From Bacteroidales bacterium (lineage in GTDB: Bacteria > Bacteroidota > Bacteroidia > Bacteroidales > F082), in assembly GCA_017531225.1 (NCBI GenBank), contig JAFXLL010000011.1:1-64000 (forward strand): a stretch of 64,000 nucleotides of DNA. Direction: 5' to 3'. Made by a program: the position numbers and the translations under genes. The notes below the pieces were generated by a model that worked only from the letters and a program-made list of their open reading frames with translations, was not told the DNA's origin and did no database searches. Shown piece after piece: positions 34,672 through 42,043 of the stretch (positions are counted from its first letter, which is position 1; the number at the start of each line of letters is the position of its first letter).

Positions 34672-35715
34672 TTATTTTTGGAGCAGTTCATCAAGCATTA
34701 CGTCTAATTCGTCGGTTTTTTTGTCGCGGGCGATGATGATTCCAGTATGACAATCAATCAGCACCGTTGTTGGGATGCCTGAAAGGGAATAATCGTACCA
34801 TGCCTTGCTGTGTTGCTTTCCTCCTCCGCAACCTTCGCACACGTTGATCCAGGCATAGTTTTTTGCCTTTACATATTTTTCCCATTCCTTTGGATAAACA
34901 TCCATGGAGACGCCGTATAATTCCAGTCCCTTCTCGTGGTATTTCGCATAAATCTCTGCCAATTCAGGTAACTTGACTACGCAGGAACTGCACCATGTCG
35001 CCCAAAAATCAACGAGGACATAACGGTTGTTGGGGTTGTTGACGACCGAACTCAAGCTGATCGGGTTGCCGTCCACGTCCGGATACTCCATGTCGATATA
35101 CATGCCGCCAGCTTCAGTATTCAGGCGGCGGATCAAATCTTCCCTAAACTCGGCGACAAATTCCAGTTTGGCCAACTCGGGCGTCAAACGGTCCAATACA
35201 CCTAACATCTGTGCGGTTGAATCGCAAATGTTATGAGCGAAATCCAAGGCCAAAGCACCTGTTTGTTCGGTACCTAGAATAGAGTCCATTATAGCTTTGG
35301 CGGCCTCGTAATCTCCATTGTCGGCAAGTGCTCTAAATTTGCGTTCTATATCGTTAGAAGGAGTTCCTTGGGCACCATAACGGTAATCCTCCTCATCGTC
35401 GGCATCCACTTCTACGAAAATGGTTCCCGGCTCCAGAATGAAGTCTTTCAATTGTTTTTTGTTAGTTACATACAAATATACATGAGTGGGTGACGAAATG
35501 TCGGGATGAAACTCGAAGGCTCCATCTTTCACAGTGGTGTTCGCTATCACTTTATAATGCTGGAACTCGTCCTGCAGTTCCAGTTTTGTTCCGTTTTTTA
35601 GGCCTTTAACAGTACCTTTGACAGTGCAGTAATCAGAATGGTTTTGATTTGAATGGCATCCGCTAATAGCAATGAGTAGCAATAATGCAATAGTTGATAA
35701 TAGTTTTGTTTTCAT
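34672..35715 (-). CDS. TlpA-like thiol-disulfide lipoprotein with DUF4369 region
   Basis: 347 residues; lipobox ISGCHS. The N-terminal beta domain (TVKGTVKGLKNGTKLEL, residues about 30-125) fits DUF4369. A helical spacer follows, then a thioredoxin/AhpC-TSA fold (about 200-345) with the active site WATWCSSC and the cis-proline SGIPTTVL. Likely a periplasmic thiol-disulfide oxidoreductase. It sits beside a membrane ferredoxin, which might supply electrons. Confidence 0.88.
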   Translation of the reverse strand: MKTKLLSTIALLLLIAISGCHSNQNHSDYCTVKGTVKGLKNGTKLELQDEFQHYKVIANTTVKDGAFEFHPDISSPTHVYLYVTNKKQLKDFILEPGTIFVEVDADDEEDYRYGAQGTPSNDIERKFRALADNGDYEAAKAIMDSILGTEQTGALALDFAHNICDSTAQMLGVLDRLTPELAKLEFVAEFREDLIRRLNTEAGGMYIDMEYPDVDGNPISLSSVVNNPNNRYVLVDFWATWCSSCVVKLPELAEIYAKYHEKGLELYGVSMDVYPKEWEKYVKAKNYAWINVCEGCGGGKQHSKAWYDYSLSGIPTTVLIDCHTGIIIARDKKTDELDVMLDELLQK

Positions 35716-35723
35716 ATAAATAG

Positions 35724-36542
35724 TTATTTAAGAGCTTTCACAGGACATTCTTTGGTGCACTTATGGCATAAGATGCACTCAGTGGCGTTTTCCCGTTTTC
35801 GAGAATCCTTGTTTACTTCTACATTCATTGGACAGACTTTCAGGCATTTGCCGCATTTGATGCATTTGCTTTCGTCGCAATGGATGCGGAGCAAGGAGAA
35901 GTAACTCATCGGCTTGAGGAAGACCGTGATGGGGCAGATATATTTGCAAAAGGCGCGATTGTCCTTGAAAAGGATGGCGAGGAGGATGCCCACCACGTAA
36001 TAGATCAGGTTGCCGATAAGGAAGAGTATGAACATGGTATGCTTGGTGGCTTTACCAAAATGAAATAGCAGTAGGACGATGATAAGTGCCAGCGCGAACA
36101 TGATGTATCGGATGAAACCGATCTTCTTTCTTGGGCCTTGCGGCTGTTTATATGGAAGTAGGTCGAGAATCATGGCCGTCCAACAGGCATAGCCACACCA
36201 ACCGCGACCGAAGAGCAAGGGTCCAAAGATCTTGGCGATGGCGTAATGCAACACGCCTGCTCCGAAAACCCCGGATAGTAGATAGTACCAAAAGCCTTCA
36301 ATCTGCATGTTCTCCCTGCAGATCAGTCCGAGGAAAACGAGCATGTAGGTGCCCACGCCGAACTGGATAAACTCCCTGGCATATTTCCATCCCGCCCTTG
36401 ACAAGGCCAATCCAACACCGATGCAGAGTCCGATATAGCTGAAGTTGAGTAAGTAGAAGAGGCTTCCCGTTTTCAGCCAAAGTGAAATGGCGATGGCCTC
36501 GAATACGGCAAATAGAATAATAGCGGTTTTGAATTTTTTCAT
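35724..36542 (-). CDS. NapH/CcoG-like membrane 4Fe-4S protein
   Basis: 272 residues from the ATG at 36542 (MKKFKTAIILFAVFEA). Five or so membrane helices, with a C-x3-C in FGRGWCGYACW and C-x3-CP in FCKYICPITVFL. Two C-terminal [4Fe-4S] ferredoxin motifs follow (CIKCGKCLKVCP and CILCHKCTKECP). This layout moves electrons across the membrane, as in NapH or CcoG-type proteins. Neighbours on both sides are redox proteins. The upstream GNAT gene ends two bases before its start. Confidence 0.87.
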   Translation of the reverse strand: MKKFKTAIILFAVFEAIAISLWLKTGSLFYLLNFSYIGLCIGVGLALSRAGWKYAREFIQFGVGTYMLVFLGLICRENMQIEGFWYYLLSGVFGAGVLHYAIAKIFGPLLFGRGWCGYACWTAMILDLLPYKQPQGPRKKIGFIRYIMFALALIIVLLLFHFGKATKHTMFILFLIGNLIYYVVGILLAILFKDNRAFCKYICPITVFLKPMSYFSLLRIHCDESKCIKCGKCLKVCPMNVEVNKDSRKRENATECILCHKCTKECPVKALK

Positions 36543-36544
36543 TA

Positions 36545-36838
36545 TTAAGATTTTTGCTTGAAAAAGTTTACGTCGTCGTATTCCGGATTTTGGAATTCCT
36601 TGACGGCGTATGAGCAAACGGCATGGATAAGGATTCCGTTTTCGCGGGCGTAATTGACAGTGGCATCAAGCAAGGCTTTGGCTACGCCACGTCCACGGTA
36701 CTCAGGATTCACCACGGTATGCATCAAGCCGAGAAGGTCGGGCTCAAACCAATCGTATGAAATATAGCCGATTCTTTGACCGTCCTCCTGGGCGATGAAC
36801 AAGCCGTTCTTGGCACTGTTTTTATGAACAATCTCCAT
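36545..36838 (-). CDS. YjdJ-like GNAT acetyltransferase
   Basis: 97 residues, the short GNAT family (Acetyltransf_CG). IGYISYDWFEPDLLGLMHTVVNPEYRGRGVAKALLD includes the acetyl-CoA loop RGRGVAKAL. In E. coli yjdJ lies beside yjdI; the same pair occurs here. The substrate is unknown. Confidence 0.88.
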   Translation of the reverse strand: MEIVHKNSAKNGLFIAQEDGQRIGYISYDWFEPDLLGLMHTVVNPEYRGRGVAKALLDATVNYARENGILIHAVCSYAVKEFQNPEYDDVNFFKQKS

Positions 36839-36843
36839 GGTCG

Positions 36844-37053
36844 TTAGTTGTTCAGTTTATAAGTCAGAGCGCCAGAAGGACAAGCCTCAATGGTTGCTAT
36901 CAACTCTTCGGTGGAGGCGTTGTCAGGTTGGCACCAGGGTCTTGTCTGGAGATTGAAAACTTTTGGTAAAGTGCGTACGCAGATTCCTGCATGTGTGCAT
37001 TTTTCAGGTTGCCAAATGATGGTCAAATCCTTAGTTTTGTATTCTTTAATCAT
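36844..37053 (-). CDS. YjdI-like divergent ferredoxin
   Basis: 69 residues. C-x5-C (CTHAGIC) and a downstream CP (EACPSGAL) plus WCQP are the pattern of the Fer4_19 family, which is thought to bind an iron-sulfur cluster. It precedes the GNAT gene by five bases, as in enteric yjdIJ. Confidence 0.87.
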   Translation of the reverse strand: MIKEYKTKDLTIIWQPEKCTHAGICVRTLPKVFNLQTRPWCQPDNASTEELIATIEACPSGALTYKLNN

Positions 37054-37079
37054 AACTTAAATTGTTTTAATTGGTGGCT

Positions 37080-38117
37080 TTAATTCGTCATTGCTTTTTT
37101 ATATTCTTTCCAAGCTTCTTGAATCTCTTCGGCGCCAAAATCGCCATTGAAAAACTCCACTTGACAATCTTCCTTAAATGGAGTCCAGTTGCCGCATACG
37201 ATGCCGTCGTGGGTGATGATAGGTTGGAAGATGCCGCTGTTGTTGTGGGCACGGTGACGGTGTTCAGGAGGTAGCACGATATCGCGACTCTTATAGCCGA
37301 TAAGGTATTCGTCGTAAGGAGGTATCAAGAGGAACTTGTCTTTTCGGAACCCTCGTGTGCGGCAATCATCGGTCAAATAGAAGTCGCGACCTTTCCACCG
37401 TTCGATGTGGATGGTGTCGCCCAAAAGCTCGATGCCTTTACGGCAGTCGCTAATGTTCAAGCCTGACCACCAGACGAAATCTTCCAGCGTGGCGGGCTGT
37501 CGGCTTTGGAAATACTTCCGGGTGAAGCGCTTCAAGGTTTTGTCACGATCCGTTTGCCCTTTGGGCTTTACCTTGCAGGCTGTGAGAGCGTATGAGGCTT
37601 TCATGGGGAGGAGATCGCCACTGCACAGCGTTCCTGAGAGCTCGGCCATGCGGATGTGATAAGACAGTCGATGGTCGTCCATGTGGATGTCTTTCTCAGC
37701 CAGTGCTTGAACGAAATCCTCCTTGATGACGCTCCTTTTATCAGCTGCCGTTTGAGCCAATATCTCGCGGATGCGCATCAGTTCGTCGTCAGGGATGCTG
37801 ATTTTATTGCTGCTCATCCAGCCTTTGGTCACGGCGATGGCTTTGGCTGCACAAAGCTCAAGCATCGGCCAATAGTCCTCGGCTGTCACTAACTGCCAGG
37901 TCCCTCGCATCAGGTGCAGACGGATGATGCGCCCATCGTCGAAGGCCTTTTTAAAAGCCTTCGACGATGGCTTCTTGGTGCGCATTGCCACTGCCCATCG
38001 CATCAGACGGAATTCCTGAGCCTGGATGGCGCCTAGATGGTTTACCACTTCGGCGGGATTACTGAACTGAGGCGCGGCAAGTTGCTGGTTGAGCAAACGG
38101 ATGGCGACGGGATTCAT
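37080..38117 (-). CDS. Winged-helix protein of the AlkZ-like (HTH_42) family
   Basis: 345 residues. LGAIQAQEFRLMRWAVAMR near residues 28-46 carries the Gln-x-Gln (QAQ) motif used for catalysis in AlkZ-type DNA glycosylases, and RLHLMRGTWQLV follows. These proteins excise or bind damaged bases, including cross-link intermediates. The three winged-helix-like units expected of the family fit the length. The start lies one base after the stop of a tiny HTH gene, so the two form an operon. Confidence 0.82.
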   Translation of the reverse strand: MNPVAIRLLNQQLAAPQFSNPAEVVNHLGAIQAQEFRLMRWAVAMRTKKPSSKAFKKAFDDGRIIRLHLMRGTWQLVTAEDYWPMLELCAAKAIAVTKGWMSSNKISIPDDELMRIREILAQTAADKRSVIKEDFVQALAEKDIHMDDHRLSYHIRMAELSGTLCSGDLLPMKASYALTACKVKPKGQTDRDKTLKRFTRKYFQSRQPATLEDFVWWSGLNISDCRKGIELLGDTIHIERWKGRDFYLTDDCRTRGFRKDKFLLIPPYDEYLIGYKSRDIVLPPEHRHRAHNNSGIFQPIITHDGIVCGNWTPFKEDCQVEFFNGDFGAEEIQEAWKEYKKAMTN

Positions 38118-38118
38118 C

Positions 38119-38298
38119 TTATTTTGCCGGTTCCCATTTGCAGCGGACGGGCGACACGATGGCGCCTTCTTTCTTCAGTGCGTCAAAGGCCTTGTCCACC
38201 ACCTTACGGTCGAGACCGGTTACTTCAGCGATCTTACCAGCGTTCACAGGTGTGCCAATTTCGCGCATGGCTTGTAGTACTTGTTCTTTAGCTTCCAT
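38119..38298 (-). CDS. Small helix-turn-helix protein (59 aa)
   Basis: 59 residues: MEAKEQVLQAMREIGTPVNA, then GKIAEVTGLDRKVVDKAF (a winged-helix recognition region) and KEGAIVSPVRCKWEPAK. Start ATG at 38298; stop TAA at 38121-38119, one base before the AlkZ-like start. The spacing, composition and the promoter upstream (38354-38347) support a real gene. Possibly a MarR-like mini-domain. Confidence 0.72.
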   Translation of the reverse strand: MEAKEQVLQAMREIGTPVNAGKIAEVTGLDRKVVDKAFDALKKEGAIVSPVRCKWEPAK

Positions 38299-38346
38299 AG
38301 TTTATTTATTAAAGGTTTAAAAGTGATAACTGACTAAATCGTGGGC

Positions 38347-38407
38347 CAAAAATACAAAAAAATGCAAACATTAGCTATTTGGAGGTAGGTAAGTTGTGCT
38401 ATCTTTG
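38347..38407. promoter_or_regulatory. Divergent promoters, small HTH gene and DMT permease
   Basis: TATTTTTG on the minus strand (38354-38347), 48 bases before the ATG at 38298. TATCTTTG on the plus strand (38400-38407), 14 bases before the ATG at 38422. Confidence 0.6.
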
Positions 38408-38421
38408 CAAAAAAATCACCC

Positions 38422-39312
38422 ATGCTGAAGCGAGAAGAAAAGAAAGTCCACACCTTGATTCTGCTGCATCTGGCTGTTTTCCTGGCTGGATGGACCGGCA
38501 TCTTCGGTCGTTTGATCTCTCTGAGTGGGCTGCCGCTGGTGTGGTACCGCATGTTTATCAGCATCGTTACGCTGGCTCTGGCCCTGCTTTTCATGCGTAG
38601 GTTGCACGTCCCAAAATGGAGACAGTTGGTCCGTATTTTCGGTTGTGGCTGCATCTTAGCCACGCACTGGGTAGCATTTTACGCCAGCATCCAGGCGTCG
38701 AACGTCTCAGTCGGGGTAGCATGCATCGCTACCACCAGCTTCTTCACCGCTCTCTTGAATGTTTTTTTCAATCGTAAGGAGGCGTCGTGGAAGGAGTTCT
38801 TGATCAGCTTCATTTCCATTGTCGGCGTCATGCTCATCTTCAGTTTAGATGTGCGCTACAGGCTCGGCATAGCTTTGGGCCTGCTTTGCTCCTTGGCTTA
38901 CGCTGTCTTTGCGTTGACGCATATCAAGACGGCTGAAAAGGTAGGGGAGGACAGCGCCACTATGTTGCTATATGAACTTGTCGGCGGATACATTTTCCTT
39001 TCACTTTGCATCCCTCTATTCCTGAAACTGATGCCTGATGAGGCCATTATTCCAACAGGGAAAGATGTCGTATGGCTACTGCTCTTAGGTTCTATCTTTA
39101 CAGTTTTGCCTTTCCTCTTGCAATTGCATGCGTTCCGTCGGGTCTCGGCTTTCACGGTAAACCTCGTTTACAACCTGGAGCCCGTTTACAGCATCGCTTT
39201 CGCCGCCCTCATCTTCAACGAATTGCAAGAGCTCGATTGGTCCTTCTGGCTTGGCATCGCGCTTATTGTTACCTCAGTGGGTATCCAGACGTTTCGGGTG
39301 AAAGACAGGTGA
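38422..39312 (+). CDS. EamA/DMT-family permease (second)
   Basis: 296 residues with ten hydrophobic helices. WVAFYASIQASNVSVGVACIATTSFFTALLN in the first half and VNLVYNLEPVYSIAFAALIF in the second are EamA signatures. It is transcribed alone, with a very short 5' leader. Substrate unknown. It is only a distant paralogue of the permease at 25937. Confidence 0.87.
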   Translation: MLKREEKKVHTLILLHLAVFLAGWTGIFGRLISLSGLPLVWYRMFISIVTLALALLFMRRLHVPKWRQLVRIFGCGCILATHWVAFYASIQASNVSVGVACIATTSFFTALLNVFFNRKEASWKEFLISFISIVGVMLIFSLDVRYRLGIALGLLCSLAYAVFALTHIKTAEKVGEDSATMLLYELVGGYIFLSLCIPLFLKLMPDEAIIPTGKDVVWLLLLGSIFTVLPFLLQLHAFRRVSAFTVNLVYNLEPVYSIAFAALIFNELQELDWSFWLGIALIVTSVGIQTFRVKDR

Positions 39313-39332
39313 ATGAAATTACCATTCGGTGC

Positions 39333-40025
39333 TTAAAGCCATTCAAAGTTTTCCTTTCCGGCGCCGATTTCGAAATGGCATTTGGCGATGCCGAGGTCGA
39401 TGGGCGCGTAGCCGTTGAGCAGGGTAAAACGGGTGCGGGTCTCCACCTTGTTGTCGTCGTGGAGAACGAACGCAAACTTTTGCTGGTTGATGGCTGTGGG
39501 CGCCAGCAAGGCAGCCTCCATGCCGCGGGTGAACCAGTCGGGGAGAGGAAGTCCTTTTTCTGTTGAACGCTTATCTTCCGTCACATCGGCAATCGTTTTC
39601 CGTTGAGGATGTTGCCTTCCCTGGTTTTCGCCATAGCCGAGCGACACCACGCAAACCAGCTTTTCGTCGGGAAGTACTTGGTATTGGTCAGGTTGTTTGC
39701 TAAACGACATCGCCACCCAACAGGTGTTCAGTCTGAGGCATTGGGCCAGTAGCACCACTTTTTCGCCGAAATAGCCGAGATTGACGTCGTCGCCTTTCTT
39801 GCCGATCATGGCGATATAATTGCTCACGCCGCGGAACTTGCTGTAATGGGCGATGCCGCTGGCGAAAGCCTTCGGTTCATTGGTGACCAATTGGAGGTGA
39901 AGGCCTCCTTCGCGGTTGCATTCATCGATGAGGTCTTGCAGTTGTTGAATCTTTTCTGCCTCAATGGGCTTTTCGAGGTATTGCCGCACGCTGTGTCGGG
40001 TGCGGATGGCTTCTTCGAGTGTCAT
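39333..40025 (-). CDS. Nitroreductase-family protein
   Basis: 230 residues. RHSVRQYLEKPIE at the N-terminus, GYFGEKVVLLAQCLRLNTCWVAM in the middle and APTAINQQKFAFVL near residue 175 are nitroreductase features (FMN-binding). It resembles the putative nitroreductase TM1586 group. Promoter TATGTTTG at 40052-40045. Confidence 0.85.
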   Translation of the reverse strand: MTLEEAIRTRHSVRQYLEKPIEAEKIQQLQDLIDECNREGGLHLQLVTNEPKAFASGIAHYSKFRGVSNYIAMIGKKGDDVNLGYFGEKVVLLAQCLRLNTCWVAMSFSKQPDQYQVLPDEKLVCVVSLGYGENQGRQHPQRKTIADVTEDKRSTEKGLPLPDWFTRGMEAALLAPTAINQQKFAFVLHDDNKVETRTRFTLLNGYAPIDLGIAKCHFEIGAGKENFEWL

Positions 40026-40044
40026 GGGTAATCAATTGAAAATG

Positions 40045-40111
40045 CAAACATAATGAAAAGGAGTGAATGTTTTATCGAGTAGGTTTTGAAAAATTTTCAT
40101 TCTGAATGAAA
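40045..40111. promoter_or_regulatory. Nitroreductase promoter and a 17-base palindrome
   Basis: TATGTTTG on the minus strand (40052-40045) serves the nitroreductase. TTTCATTC-T-GAATGAAA (40095-40111) is a perfect 8-bp inverted repeat around one base, 68 bases before the RhuM-Fic start. It may be an operator for the RhuM-Fic gene. No TAnnTTTG box was found there. Confidence 0.4.
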
Positions 40112-40178
40112 CATTTCCATAATTCAAACTACATAACAATAGAAATGTTTGTTATAAAACCTTTTTAAAAATTTAATT

Positions 40179-41168
40179 ATGGAAAACCAAATTGTTATTT
40201 ATCAGGCTGATAATGGTCAGACTTCGATTGAGGTCCGTTTGGAAAATGAAATGATATGGCTTACTCGTGATCAGATTGCGGTTTTGTTTGGCCGTGATTA
40301 CAAAACTATTAGTAAGCATATCAACAATGCGCTTCGGGAGGAATTGGCAGGTTCAATGGTAGTCGCAAAATTTGCGAATACCACTCAACACGGTGCTATA
40401 GAAGGAAAAACACAGACTCGCGACAAAGAGTATTTCAACCTTGAAATGATTACCTCTGTTGGATATCGTGTCAAAAGTCAACGAGGTGTCCAATTCCGTC
40501 AATGGGCTAACCAAGTATTGAAAGACTATCTTTTGAAAGGTTATGCGATAAATGATAGAATCCGCAAAACCCAAATCAAAGAACTCCGTCAGTTGGTCCA
40601 GATGGTTGGGAGAACGATCCAAAACCAACCTTTGTTGAAAACCGATGAAAACCAAGCCTTGTTTGACATTGTTGTGGATTACACTTACGCCCTCGATACG
40701 CTTGATGATTACGACTACCAACGCTTGGGGGTGAAAGAGACCACGCAGGAGGAGAAGTTCCAAGCGACATACGACAACGCCATGCAGGCTATTGCTGCCT
40801 TACGAAAAAAGTTTGGAGGTAGTTCGTTGTTTGGTAACGAGAAAGACGATTCCTTTAAAAGCAGCATAGGTCAAATCTATCAGACGTTTGACGGCAATGA
40901 TCTTTATCCCAGCGTGGAAGAGAAAGCAGCCATGCTGTTGTATCTCGTCACTAAGAATCATTCGTTCAGCGACGGTAACAAACGCATTGCCGCAACGCTG
41001 TTCCTGTGGTTCCTCAACAACAACGGCATCCTCTACCGCGAGGATGGCGGCAAACGTATTGCCGATAATACCCTTGTCGCCCTAACTTTGATGATTGCAG
41101 AAAGCAAGCCCGAGGAGAAGGATGTGATGGTAAAGGTGGTGGTTAACCTTATTAATCAAAGGAATTAA
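40179..41168 (+). CDS. RhuM-like protein fused to Fic/Doc domain
   Basis: 329 residues. Residues 1-125 resemble the RhuM virulence family (IWLTRDQIAVLFGRDYKTISKHINN, EYFNLEMITSVGYRV). After a helical linker, a C-terminal Fic/Doc domain has HSFSDGNKRIAATLFLWFL at 261-279. In Doc-type proteins this motif (H-x-F-x-D/N-x-N-K-R) acts as a kinase or AMP-transferase toxin. No inhibitory motif S-x-x-x-E-G was recognised. The N-terminal part probably binds DNA and may autoregulate. A 38-codon frame starts five bases after its stop. Confidence 0.83.
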   Translation: MENQIVIYQADNGQTSIEVRLENEMIWLTRDQIAVLFGRDYKTISKHINNALREELAGSMVVAKFANTTQHGAIEGKTQTRDKEYFNLEMITSVGYRVKSQRGVQFRQWANQVLKDYLLKGYAINDRIRKTQIKELRQLVQMVGRTIQNQPLLKTDENQALFDIVVDYTYALDTLDDYDYQRLGVKETTQEEKFQATYDNAMQAIAALRKKFGGSSLFGNEKDDSFKSSIGQIYQTFDGNDLYPSVEEKAAMLLYLVTKNHSFSDGNKRIAATLFLWFLNNNGILYREDGGKRIADNTLVALTLMIAESKPEEKDVMVKVVVNLINQRN

Positions 41169-41172
41169 GGAT

Positions 41173-41289
41173 ATGAATGGAATAATAAATGACGAGCTGG
41201 ACATTGACGAATACTACGAAAAACACAAAGAGGCCATAGAAGCAGCTATACCGCCATCAGTTCTTTCCCAACTTCCCGGATGGTATTAA
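41173..41289 (+). CDS. Possible 38-aa protein downstream of RhuM-Fic
   Basis: ATG at 41173, stop TAA at 41287-41289. The peptide begins MNGIINDELDIDEYYEKHKE and ends in an AIPPSVLSQLPGWY-like segment. Its 3' 44 bases overlap the end of the convergent DUF2442-HTH gene, so part of its sequence is constrained by that gene. The first 24 codons are not overlapped and look acidic and helical, as small antitoxins do. It could also be a chance frame. Confidence 0.35.
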   Translation: MNGIINDELDIDEYYEKHKEAIEAAIPPSVLSQLPGWY

Positions 41290-41644
41290 GAATTTGTTCC
41301 AGTCGATTTGCGCTAGGTTTCTTCTTTCCGCTGATATACTGCGCCATTAGACTTTGTGAGATACCCATTCGGCGTGCCAATGCAGACACGTTCAATTCGG
41401 GGTGGGCCATGAATAGTTTGTAGAGCATTGTCGGTTCGGGTTTGTTAAAGAAGCCTTCAAAGCTAAGATCTTCGTCCAATGCTTCCCAATGAAGGCCGAA
41501 TTCGTCGGCCATGTAATCTAACCGTTGCTCTTGTGAGGCATTTCGTAGTCTTGGGTAATCCGAAAATAGCTCGCAGGCTTCTTTTCCGTCATCCGTTCTA
41601 ATCCAGATAGCAGTGTCGGTGATCCAAATTTTTGTGATGTTCAT
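41246..41644 (-). CDS. DUF2442 domain plus XRE helix-turn-helix
   Basis: 132 residues. Residues 1-65 fit DUF2442 (ITKIWITDTAIWIRTDDGKE, LFSDYPRLRNASQEQR). Residues 75-132 are an XRE HTH (LNVSALARRMGISQSLMAQYISGKKKPS). DUF2442 and DUF4160 proteins are commonly paired in toxin-antitoxin-like operons. Here the DUF4160 gene lies 21 bases upstream, so this would be the antitoxin/regulator. Confidence 0.82.
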   Translation of the reverse strand: MNITKIWITDTAIWIRTDDGKEACELFSDYPRLRNASQEQRLDYMADEFGLHWEALDEDLSFEGFFNKPEPTMLYKLFMAHPELNVSALARRMGISQSLMAQYISGKKKPSANRLEQILNTIREVGKELMAV

Positions 41645-41665
41645 AATTGTATCTCAGTTGTATTG

Positions 41666-41905
41666 TTATTCGTTGTTATTAAAAAAGTTGTTCCAATGCT
41701 CTGAAATGGTTTCCACATTTTCTTCAATAATTGATTCAATCAGTTTGAGTTCCCCTGTTTTAAAGCCTTGATTTTCTACGAGTTCAATTGGAAACAATTG
41801 ATATTTTGCTCTTGCTCCACCTTTTTCCACATGAACATGGATGGGTGTATGGTCGTTCGAGTAGAACTTGAACTTAAAACCAAAAATTATGAATATGGTT
41901 GGCAT
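41666..41905 (-). CDS. DUF4160 protein, putative toxin partner
   Basis: 79 residues from the ATG at 41905 (MPTIFIIFGFKFKFYSNDHTP). The DHTPIHVHVEKGGARAKY block is the DUF4160 signature. The biochemical role is not established. First gene of the DUF4160/DUF2442 pair, with TATTTTTG at 41928-41921. Confidence 0.82.
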   Translation of the reverse strand: MPTIFIIFGFKFKFYSNDHTPIHVHVEKGGARAKYQLFPIELVENQGFKTGELKLIESIIEENVETISEHWNNFFNNNE

Positions 41906-41920
41906 TATTTCTTTTTTTTG

Positions 41921-41928
41921 CAAAAATA
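41921..41928 (-). promoter_or_regulatory. -7 box of DUF4160 operon
   Basis: TATTTTTG on the minus strand, 15 bases before the ATG at 41905. The shared element copy E0 lies 47 bases upstream. Confidence 0.55.
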
Positions 41929-41974
41929 GGTAATAAAAATATTACCATGCAACTTTTTTAGGATTCTTTTTTAA

Positions 41975-42012
41975 TTGTGCCATTAATTGGCACAATCATT
42001 CGTTTATTTCGC
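41975..42012 (+). promoter_or_regulatory. Shared promoter-operator element, copy E0
   Basis: TTGTGC (41975-41980), 9 bases, GCACAA (41990-41995), 12 bases, TTCGC (42008-42012). The palindrome extends to ATTGTGCC/GGCACAAT. It lies 32 bases before the AAA+ ATPase ATG. The -7 part (TTATTTCG) is weak. It lacks a T-run, so it is not a terminator. Confidence 0.65.
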
Positions 42013-42043
42013 ACCGTAATTCAAACCTTAAAAGGAAATTGTT

